A DNA stretch of 64,000 nucleotides, taken from positions 62,001 to 126,000 of the forward strand of contig WHVD01000058.1 of NCBI GenBank assembly GCA_015178975.1. The letters run 5' to 3'. The notes below the pieces were generated by a model that saw only the letters and a list, made by a program, of their open reading frames with translations, ran no database searches and had not been told where the DNA came from. Both the position numbers and the translations under genes were made by a program. The stretch comes from Hysterangium stoloniferum (lineage: Eukaryota; Basidiomycota; Agaricomycetes; Hysterangiales; Hysterangiaceae). Of this stretch, positions 55,880 to 64,000 are shown piece by piece. Positions within the stretch are counted from its first letter, which is position 1; the number at the start of each line of letters is the position of its first letter.

Positions 55880-56351
55880 GTTATATTGACTATCAAAGTA
55901 CAATATAAGTAAAAGGGGAACAATCATCACAAGCAACTGTAAGGGAGCTGGATTAGGACAATAAGTGGAATTGAGCTTAATGGTACAATTTGGAGAAAAG
56001 ACTCCAATGAAATCAAGTCAAGTGAGAATGATTCGCAAGAAATAAGTAAGGTGTAAAGAGGTGTAGGCATGATGAGTGAGCTTGAGTATATGATTTTGGG
56101 CTTCAACAGTAAGTACAAAGCTCAGAGCTAATAGCCATTAGAGACAGCTGAGATGATACCCCTGTTATAGTATGATACTACAGCTCTAACATAGTTTATT
56201 ATAATCTCTATATTTTTCTGATATTTGTAGTATTTTTCCCAGCACTGTAGGTGCAGTATTGAGTGAGTTACCTTAGGTCAGTAACTGCTGTATAGGTGCT
56301 TAGATAAGCACCTAGTAGTATAGTCCACTGTGGGTGTGGGAAAGTCTCCTT

Positions 56352-56437
56352 AGTGTTTACTTTCCAATCACACTCACAGGTATGTCTTTACAGTTGAATA
56401 TACTTAGTATTTACTTTCCAATCACACTCACAGGGGT
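56352..56437. repeat. Tandem duplication of about 52 bp
   Basis: TTACTTTCCAATCACACTCA followed by CAGG occurs at about 56358 and again at about 56410, with 52-bp spacing, each preceded by a CTTAGT(G/A)TT variant. A small local duplication inside the LTR patchwork. Confidence 0.8.
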
Positions 56438-57238
56438 GTTCTGCAAAGTGTTATTCAACTGTTTCAACAGGTTATGGGCCCCGTCAGTGCTGCTGCATAG
56501 GGTGAATAGATTAGATATTGATTTCAGGGCAAGTGTTAGATTTGGAAATACAACAACCCCAATCACAACTTGCAGGACACTTAAGATAATGTCTTGGGCA
56601 AGTCATGGTTACAGGGTAAAAAGTGTCTGTCTTCTTTATTGTGCCCACTAGTTTACATAAGACAATAGTAAGTGTGCCCACAAGAGTCTATGTACTCACA
56701 GGTGTACATAGATCTTTGAACTTGATAAGTTCTGGATCTCTGGGGCAGAATCCCAGCGGATATTCTGGACACTTCCCAGAAATATGTCCATGGAGTTCCC
56801 AGAGATTAGTCTGGGGAGGATTGGGATATTACCAGAGTACAGGTTGGGCTTGACTTCAGCTTATGTGCTGTGCCCTCATGAACTCACTCAGGTGTCCATA
56901 TTTTGGAGGGTGGATATATGCCAGAGTGTTTATGGATACTTGGAGTCCAGAGGGTTCCAGATATCAAGCATACAGAAAGAACAAAGGAGCAGATTAACTA
57001 AGTTGTGACTAAGTTGAGATTAAAACTAAGGAGTAAGTACATGACTATGGAAGACTATATAGGGGTTCCAATTATTGTACTACAAGTCTGGGAGTATATG
57101 TAATAAGACCTATTTGGAACTGTTTCCAAAGTAAGCATATAATAGAGAGTATGAGGATACAAGGATGGTGTGAAGAATCATGTAAGTTCTAACTGTTCTA
57201 TGTACAAAGAATATCAACCATTTAGGTATGGCACGACT

Positions 57239-57477
57239 ATATATTGACTATCAAAGTACAATATAGAAGGTAAATAACTTTAGTCGACTTTAGTGGTGGT
57301 AAGACAACCAAGATGACTAAAAGAAATGGAATTGACCTTGCAGTACAATTCCCTAGTAATGATATATTGACTGTCAAAGTGCAATATAGAAAGTAAATAG
57401 TTTCAGTTGATCTTAGCAGTAGGACTACTAAGAAGATTAAGAGGAAATGGGATTGACCTTGCAGTACAGTTCCCTAG
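57239..57477. repeat. Tandem repeat of about 118 bp, two diverged copies
   Basis: 57239-57356 and 57362-57477 both begin ATATATTGACT and end TTCCCTAG, with shared internal words GATTGACCTTGCAGTACA or the ATTGACC variant. A third, more diverged copy begins near 55883. Each unit starts with an ATATTG/CAATAT hairpin. Confidence 0.85.
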
Positions 57478-57813
57478 ATGCAAGTGGAAGTCAATAGTAG
57501 TTCTAGCTTTGACTATACAGTTCAAAGCTAAATAGTTGTCATAGATTCAAGTTGGAAGTCATTCAAAGACAGCTTGAGACAATACCCCAGTCATGACTTA
57601 CAGAACACTAGAAAGGGTGTCTGGGTAAGTTGTGGTTATGAGGTAAAAAGTATCTGAGTTCTAACCACAGGTGCTAAAGTACATAGGTCTAGTGTGTATG
57701 TGCCCACAAGAGTCTATGTACCCACAGGAGTACATAGATCGTTGAACTAATATATACATATGATAAATAGAGAGAAATTGAAATAATAATTGAAATATAG
57801 TGTGGGCCCATCT

Positions 57814-58557
57814 TGTTACAACCATGTCACAACCATGTTGCAACCCGACGGTCCCTGAGGATATTACTGTCGACTGACAATTCAAGTTATTGATCGAGTC
57901 ATCATATCAGAAACTGTTGGTTGCCCAACACTGACATACATATGCTTTCACGGCAATCAAACCCCGTCTACACCCCTGTCAAGTTACTGTATACTCATAC
58001 TATCTGGTTATGCTTTGATACGTCCCTTTTTTATTATGATGATCTGTTCTACTCTATGTTTCACATATGCCCATATATACTTTTAACCCATGGACTATTT
58101 CCTTTGCTCATAATTCTGCTCTTGGTTAATTCACGGCCTCTGAGTTTACATATCATAACCTTCCAGTTCCTAGTCAAGTTTATTTGTCAATAATGTTTCT
58201 GCTCTTCCCTTAGTTAGACACCAATAACTCGTATATAAATCCACTGTAGTTGTAGTTACCAGGCAATCAGAATATTGACTCAGCACACCCACATACAGTA
58301 CATCTCTACAAACCTTGCACTAAGTACCCACTCCCTGCCTCTGCGTGTGCTCACCCACCCTCGGCCCAACACCCGGCTCATCCTTCATTTCTGATCAGTG
58401 ACTCACTGTAAGGATTCGATAGGACTAGTCTTCACCTGCCTGAAATTTAAGGACACCTAACAGTCACTTGTGAGGGTGCAGCACATAAGCTGAAGCCAAG
58501 TCCTTCCGATTGGTCCCCATCAGCCTACTGACATTAGTCAGTTTTCTGTTCTTAACA
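57814..58557 (+). mobile_element. Old solo LTR (744 bp) of the TGTTACRAC family
   Basis: Starts TGTTACAACCATG and ends TTCTTAACA. The flanks CATCT (57809-57813) and CATCC (58558-58562) form a 5-bp target duplication with one transition. Its body aligns along its length with the LTR at 60295-60981, with many substitutions, so it is the older copy. The shared motif CATAAGCTGAAGCCAAG lies near 58483. Confidence 0.85.
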
Positions 58558-59044
58558 CATCCAGACTATATTTCAGAATATATTTCATGGTACCTCTCAC
58601 AGATCAGATATCCACAGATATCCGAGACTATCCAGAAATGGATCCTAACACTATAATGACTAAGTGTGCATATTCCAGGAAAGCCACAGGTTCTGGGCAG
58701 GTTGGAACATTGGCATAGAGAAGGTTGACAAGGATGATCTGGTGAAGGTTGGGCCACAGATCAAATTATCTAGAACAAACACTGGAGTCTGGCTGGAGTC
58801 TGGGCTGGGAAATGGCTAGGGACATGTGGAGAAGCCAATTATCAAAGGGCAGAGTCTAATGGATTCTGGGTCATAACAGGAGGTGTCTAGTTGAGGGCAG
58901 AATACCAGAATGGGATGTGAAGAGTACTTGAGGGATGAGGGTCAGGTTCCAGTGGATTACAGATCTTGATACTAGTCCAGAAGATAGTTTAGAAACTGAT
59001 ATGATTTCTGGGAAATACTCCATGGAGTCTCTGGGAATGGATCT
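58558..59044. other. Unassigned sequence
   Basis: Words such as CATGGAGTCTCTGGGAATGG echo the patchwork at 56.7-56.8 kb. No gene or clear element border. Confidence 0.35.
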
Positions 59045-59530
59045 TCACAGAACTAATGTAAATGCATGCAATTGAAGAATTATGTACTTACTCAAAAAGA
59101 ATAGTAGAAAAATGAGTAAATAATATAAAGAGTATAATGGTTCACCTTTCCTGCAGCTACTGTGGATGCCTTGGCACATTCCATGGTGACCTGGGCTGCC
59201 TCCTTCTCTGCCTCTGCCTTTTTGCAGCCACCTCTTCCTCTTCCTTCTTTCTCTGCTCCTCTGCCTCTTCCTCTGTGGCCAATACCACCTGGTACTCCCT
59301 TTCCAGTACTGCTTCCTCCTCCCTAGCCCTTCTCTCTCCTCTTCCCATTGCCACTGCTGTTCCCCACACTGCTCAAGTATTTGCACAGCTGTGAGCACAG
59401 CCCAGTATGTGGCCCATGTGGAGTTCCTGGCAGTGGTGTTAGGTTTGTGCAGCATAGGTTTTGTCCCATTTTCTGGACATTGATGGGGGTATGAAAGAAG
59501 AAGGAATTTGATTATTTTCAATTTTTATAT
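59045..59530 (-). pseudogene. Charged coiled-coil ORF fragment
   Basis: On the minus strand, NSTWATYWAVLTAVQILEQC is followed by a Glu/Lys/Arg-rich stretch: AREEEAVLEREYQVVLATEE, then AEEQRKKEEEEVAAK. It shifts frame to KAEAEKEAAQVTMECAKAST before a possible donor (AAG|GTGAAC) near 59145. The heptad-like charge pattern suggests a coiled coil. The frames must be joined across at least two shifts, so this is probably a relic. Family unknown. Confidence 0.4.
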
Positions 59531-59651
59531 AGGCTCCTCGTGTTTGAACCTTACCTTCCAGATCACCTGACATCTTGACACATATGTCTAACTGGTGAAC
59601 CTTAACAAGTTCTAAGGCATCTTTGGGACTTTGGCCTTAAAAGGAGGGTAC

Positions 59652-60136
59652 TGTTAGGACTGGGAAACCTGCTGGGTCCTGGAACCCATCCTATAGATAT
59701 CTGACTCTCTATATCACACAAACTAGCAACCAGACTCTGCCCAGACATTCTGGACCCCTTGTTCCCAATTTGTCTTTACCAGTCCAATATCTGGTTCAGT
59801 CTGCTCCTTGTTCTGAATCAGTTTGACATCTGGTTTATTGTCTTATTGTATACTTGATATGTCTTTTTGTATCTCTGAATATGTAGTCCAATAGTCTACT
59901 AGTCTATAGTCTAGCTACTACCTATACTTACAATTTGATCAGAAAATCAACTTACTGTAGCTTCAACTTAGTATCTGCCTCAGCATATTCTCAGAACCCA
60001 CAGGTTTCCCATCTGCTCCTGTCTGAAGTTGGACAATGCAATCTTGTGAGGGTGCAGCACATAAGCTAAAGCCAAGTCCTTTCACAAAATGTCTGTGGGT
60101 TTCCCTGGAGACCCACCATGAGCCCCACACTTAACA
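59652..60136 (+). mobile_element. Candidate LTR (485 bp) with upstream polypurine tract
   Basis: Starts TGTTAGGACTGGG and ends CACTTAACA. AAAAGGAGGG lies just upstream (59639-59648), as expected before a 3' LTR in plus orientation. Near its 3' end it has CATAAGCTAAAGCCAAG (about 60060) and a GGGTTTCC/GGAGACCC stem (about 60089). No matching target duplication, consistent with a truncated element rather than a solo LTR. Confidence 0.6.
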
Positions 60137-60294
60137 CCTTTTGTAACCTTTGTTTCCATTATATTTGTCAGCATATGTGAGTGCAGTGAGCAGTAAGTTT
60201 CCCATGATTAGCATCTGTAAGTCCAGCGAGCATTAGGTTTCCCATGAAAAATTAAAATCCCACCTACTGCTGCTATGCTGTCAGGCCATCCAAT

Positions 60295-60981
60295 TGTTAC
60301 GACTGTGTTGCAACCCTTCGCACACCGATGGTAACCAATGGTATATAATCGTAGTTATCCTTCTTCAATCAAGGTGATATCTCGGAGGCCGTCAGTCCCC
60401 CGATGCTGACGTATGCTTTCCGGTCGATCAAACCCGACTGCACCTTTCTGTCCGGTTATGCTTTGATACGTCCCTTTCATTATGTTGATCCGTTCCACTC
60501 TATGTTTCACATATGCCTATCTATATTTATAGTTTTCGAACTATTTCCTTTTATCGTAATTTCGCTCTCGGTTATCATTGGCCTCCAAACTAATCATAAA
60601 CTTCCCGTTCCTAGTCAAGCCTATTGTTAATGCCGTTTTCCGCCCTTCTCCCCATTAGTATTTTCTAGATGCCTGTTACTTGTATATGAACCCGCTGTAG
60701 TTGTAGTTACTAGGCAATCAGAATATCAACTCAGAATACCCTCATCTGCCTTTGTGTGCACTCGTCCACTCTCAGCCCCGACCCCTGGCCCGACACTCGA
60801 CTTGTCTTTTGGTCCCGATCGGTATCTCCCCGAAAGGAACTCTTGAAGACTAGTCTATGCCAGTCTGAAATCTAAGGACAACCTACGGATATTTGCGAGG
60901 GCACAGCACATAAGCTGAAGCCAAGTCCTTCCGACCAGTCCCCGTTGGCCACCAACATTAGTCAGTTTTTAGTTCTTAACA
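60295..60981 (+). mobile_element. Solo LTR (687 bp) of the TGTTACRAC family
   Basis: Starts TGTTACGACTG and ends TTCTTAACA, with CCAAT on both sides (60290-60294 and 60982-60986). This is an exact 5-bp target duplication and therefore a clean solo LTR. It is roughly 95 percent identical to the inverted LTR at 63382 and to the window end. It carries CATAAGCTGAAGCCAAG near 60910. Confidence 0.95.
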
Positions 60982-60986
60982 CCAAT

Positions 60987-61311
60987 CACTACACCTACAT
61001 CTTCCACTTTAAGTTTTTTAAAAGTACCCTCTGACCAGTGGCTCCATAGGACAATCAAGGGCTATATAATTAACACTTCTCTGAGCCTTTTTATTGGCCC
61101 CATGAGCTTTGAGGTGTGTGACAGCAAATTGTCTCTTTTTGAATTTTAACTAATTTATTTCTCTTAAACCTTTAGTCTTTTTTCATAGTTTTGTTAAAGT
61201 AGATGAAGTTCTGAACATTTGATTCAGTTTCCTGGGCATTCCAGTGAGTTATTGTTAATTTTCACTTTTTTAATGTTTTTTTAAATATATTTCTGTCTCT
61301 TTTTGTGCCCA
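60987..61311. other. T-rich sequence, no gene
   Basis: Leads from the solo LTR into the repeat array below. Possibly 5' sequence of the same broken gene, but nothing can be read with confidence. Confidence 0.35.
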
Positions 61312-62291
61312 GTTCAGGGCTTAAGCATCTTTAGAATATCCAAGGCTTTTTCAGGTGAGTTTTGTGTTATTTTGATCATGTTTTTCCTTTTTTAAATATG
61401 TATTTTGTTGTATTTAAATTTCACTTTTTAAAAATTTTAATGATTTCTTTTAGGAGACCTTCTGATATTTTGATTGGCATTTGATCTCAATGCATCTTCA
61501 AAACATCCAGGATCATTTCAGGTAAGCTTTGGATTATTCTAATTATGTTTTTGATTTCTTATCATTTCAATCTCACTTTTTTAATTTTTTTTTAATGTTT
61601 TTTTTAATGTTCTTTTAGGAGACCTTCTAATCCTTTAGTTGGTCTTTCATCTCAACACATCTCTGCAACATCCAGGACAATTTCAGCTGAAGTTTAGATT
61701 ATTCTGATCATGTTTTTGATTTATTATTATTTAAAGTTCACCTTTTTAATGTTGTTTGTAATGTTTTTTTAGGATACCTTCTGATCCTTTGGTTGATATT
61801 TCATCTTCACAATATCCAGGAATTTTTTAAGTGGGTTTTGTGTTCTTTTGATCATGTTTTTTTATTTTATTTACATTTAATTTTATTTACATTTTGTGTT
61901 TTTAATGTTTTTTTATTTTTTTTAGGAGAACTTCTGATCCTTTGGTTCTGATTTCATCTCAAGCATATTCACAACATCCAGGTCAATTTCAGCTGAGGTT
62001 TGGGTTATTTGGATCATGTTTTTGCTGTTTTTAAATATTTTTCTGTATTTAAATTTCACATTTTTGATGTTTCTTTAATGTTTGTTTTTGGAGACCTTCT
62101 GATTATTTGGTTGTTTTTTCATCTCAAAGCATCTTCACAATATTCAGCACATTTTCAAGTGAGTTGTGTGTTATTTTGATCATGTTTTTTGTTTTTTTTA
62201 ATGTTTTTTGAATGTTTATTAGGGGGACTTCTTATTCCTTTGATAGTCCTTTCATCTCACAACATCCTTACAATATCCAGGACATTTTAAA
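61312..62291 (+). repeat. Array of about seven exon-like repeats with splice-site borders
   Basis: Units begin at 61454, 61619, 61773, 61926, 62091 and 62223, with a partial first unit ending at 61354; the spacing is 132-165 bp. Each has a 58-69-nt core starting after TTTTAG in most units, with the words GACCTTCTGATCC, TTTCATCTC and ACATCCAGGAC. Four of the seven ends run into GTGAGT, GTAAGC or GTGGGT. Between cores lie T-rich spacers with GATCATGTTTTT. Translated, the better copies give related peptides (RTSDPLVLISSQAYSQHPGQ and RPSNPLVGLSSQ). This is a tandemly duplicated exon plus intron. Confidence 0.75.
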
Positions 62292-62547
62292 GTGAGTTGT
62301 GAATCTACTTATATGATTATATATTTGTTATTCTAAACATATTTCCTTTTTTAAATGTATTTTCCTATTATTCTTTCACTTTTTTAGGTTTTTTTACTTA
62401 TTACAGGTAGGTAAGACATGATACAAGTACTATTTTATCTTTCTGATACTTTTGACTAGATGAGAAACATCAGACATATTCCAAGTGAGTGTCTAAATGA
62501 TATTTTCATATTTTGGCATGTTTTTTGATTATTTTTGACTACTTTAG

Positions 62548-63384
62548 GTTCTTTTGACTCTGTTCACATTGATTCACTTCAGTATAGCTGGAGTTCCTCA
62601 AATGCAATTCAGAAGGCATTTTATAAAGGTATGTTTACAATCTTTTCTATGGTTACTTGGTATTGACTGAATATTGTCAAGTTTCACTTTTTGCCTATTA
62701 GTAGCTTGCACAATAATGTAAGTCTATCCTATTCTTCATTAAATACCTAATCTATCTACCATTTTAGGGATCTACTTTCTGAACCTTCTACACCTGAATG
62801 TAATTGGCAGAATGTATATACTCAGGACCATCAGCAGTGTTTGGTAATAACCCCACACACTGAGTGTTGCCTGAGATGTGATTGTGTTTCTCAGCAGCAT
62901 GCTATTCCTGCTCCTGTACCATTTCCCTTTGCCCCTCCTGCCAATCCTCTGCCTATCAATCAGAAGGATCCATTTGCTATTGGTGGATCATCACATAATA
63001 TAGATGGTCCTGCAGGCCAGAGGCCAGAGAGTTACATACAATAAAATCATAGATGCTGTCATTATAAGGGATGAAACTAGAGTAGATGGAAAGCTTTTCT
63101 TTTTGAATGGACCTGGGGGTACTGGAAAATCATTTGTTTGGAATACTTTGGCATATGCCTGCTGAGGAAAAGGACTAATTGTTCTCTGTGTTGCCTCCTC
63201 TGCCATTGCTTCACTTATTCTGAGTGGTAGGTGGACATCTCACAGCATGTTTCAACCCCCCCCTGAAGTTGATGAGAAATTCATCTGTACAATGAAGAAA
63301 GGGTCAGATAAGGTCAATCTGATGAAAGAGGTCAGCCTTATTATTTAGGATGAGGCTACTGATGAGTTTTTCTTGGAGTGGTGT
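62548..63384 (+). pseudogene. PIF1-like helicase 5' part, pseudogene
   Basis: Exon 62548-62628 reads DSVHIDSLQYSWSSSNAIQK. The intron 62629-62767 (GTATGT...TTTTAG) follows, then an exon from 62768 with DLLSEPSTPECNWQNVYTQD. A +1 shift near 63040 leads into YNKIIDAVIIRDETRVDG and the Walker A motif FFLNGPGGTGKS (about 63105-63140). Walker B is LII-stop-DEA (about 63340), where Trp became TAG; a second stop (TGA) follows AYAC near 63163. PIF1-type enzymes are ATP-dependent DNA helicases; in fungi they also occur in Helitrons. Only the first helicase motifs are left because an LTR starts at 63382. Helitron or host gene cannot be decided. Confidence 0.75.
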
Positions 63385-64000
63385 TAAGAACTAAAAACTG
63401 ACTAATGTCGGTGGCCGACAGGGACCGGTCGGAAGGACTTGGCTTCAGCTTATGTGCTGCGCCCTCGCAAATATCCGTAGGGTGTCCTTAGATTTCGGAC
63501 TGGTGTAGACTAGTCTTCAAGAGTTCCTTTCGGGGAGATACCGATCGGGACCGAAAGACAAGTTGAGTGTCGGGCCAGGGGTCGGGGCCGAGAGTGGATG
63601 AGTGCACATGAAGGCGGATGAGGGTATTCTGAGTCGATATTCTGATTGCCTAGTAACTACAACTACAGCGGGTTCATATACAAGTAACAGGCATCTAGAA
63701 AATACTAATGGGGAGAAGGGCGGAAAATGGCATTAACAATAGGCTTGACTAGGAACGGGAAGTTTATGATTAGTTCGGAGGCCGATGATAACCGAGAGTG
63801 AAATTACGATAAAAGGAAATAGTTCGAGGACTACAAATATAGATAGGCATATGTGAAACATAGAGTGGAACGGATCAACATAATGAAAGGGACGTATCAA
63901 AGCATAACCAGACAGAAAGGCGCAGTCGGGTTTGATCGACCGGAAAGCATATGTCAGCGTTGGGGGACCGACGGCCTCCGAGATATCACTTTGATTGAAG
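63382..64000 (-). mobile_element. LTR of the TGTTACRAC family, inverted, runs off the window
   Basis: On the plus strand it starts TGTTAAGAACTAAAAACTG; its reverse complement matches 60981 back to about 60360 nearly base for base. It cuts the helicase reading frame. Whether it is a solo LTR or the end of a full element depends on sequence beyond 64000. Confidence 0.9.

Larger units (their letters stand above)
55880..57813. other. Non-coding repeat patchwork, probably LTR remnants
   Basis: Several blocks recur within this stretch and its neighbours. GTGCCCACAAGAGTCTATGT appears near 56674 and 57691. ATATTGACTATCAAAGTACAATAT-type hairpins occur near 55890, 57240 and 57363. The inverse of the CATAAGCTGAAGCCAAG motif, with one change, lies near 56855. 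No TG...CA borders with target duplication could be fixed. Short open frames here look spurious. Confidence 0.5.

Noticed and set aside
57814..60981. One full-length LTR element between the LTRs at 57.8 and 60.3 kb
   Set aside because: Both have their own 5-bp target duplications (CATCT/CATCC and CCAAT) and very different ages, so they are separate solo LTRs.

Overview
The window looks like genomic DNA of a filamentous basidiomycete, probably an Agaricomycete. The evidence is the style of the genes: very short GT-AG introns (36 to about 70 nt), TPR proteins fused to TKL-type kinases, a fungal Git3/cAMP-receptor-like GPCR, and chromodomain-carrying Ty3 retrotransposons. It is an accessory, repeat-dominated region. 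I see no bacterial operons, rRNA, tRNA or CRISPR. The species cannot be told from the sequence.

Region 1 (1-2.5 kb): a 24-copy 19-bp minisatellite, a GC-rich hairpin cluster, and a Tc1-type DNA transposon whose transposase lacks its second helix-turn-helix. A 541-bp poly(A)-tailed retroposon with a 17-bp target duplication sits inside that transposon.

Region 2 (2.5-28.2 kb): a tandem segmental array of six copies (A-F) of a minus-strand TPR + TKL kinase gene. The copies are separated by a decayed spacer (U) and a GC-rich block (X), in the order A-U-X-B-U-X-C-U-dX-D-X-E-U-(foreign)-X-F. B and E keep all kinase hallmarks. A, C, D and F are broken by a nonsense codon plus DFG>EFG, a frameshift, a solo LTR plus truncation, and truncation respectively. 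TPR number differs per copy. The TPR-kinase linker of B and of C was duplicated in tandem independently, each time carrying a whole 47-nt phase-0 intron. One X copy amplified a 20-bp motif to about 33 copies.

Region 3 (28.2-50.6 kb): nested retrotransposons. A minus-strand chromovirus (element 1, about 29-45.8 kb) is split in gag by element 2 (36563-44268, 5-bp duplication TGAGG). Element 2 carries two solo LTRs, one of which contains a second Tc1 element. A downstream ORF of element 1 is split by a further solo LTR. Removing each insertion with one target copy restores the host reading frame. Element 1 is riddled with Arg(CGN)>TGN and Trp>stop changes, as expected from C-to-T decay. Gag remnants of two related elements follow (46.5-50.1 kb).

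Region 4 (50.8-54.8 kb): an island of two apparently intact host genes, a two-exon membrane protein (+) and an eight-exon seven-helix receptor (-).

Region 5 (54.8-64 kb): LTR remnants of one superfamily sharing a conserved motif near the 3' end, an array of about seven exon-like repeats with splice-like borders, and a PIF1-like helicase pseudogene cut off by another LTR at the window edge.

Functionally only B, E, the membrane protein and the receptor are candidates for expressed host genes. All could be sensing or signalling proteins, but no joint pathway is shown by the sequence.
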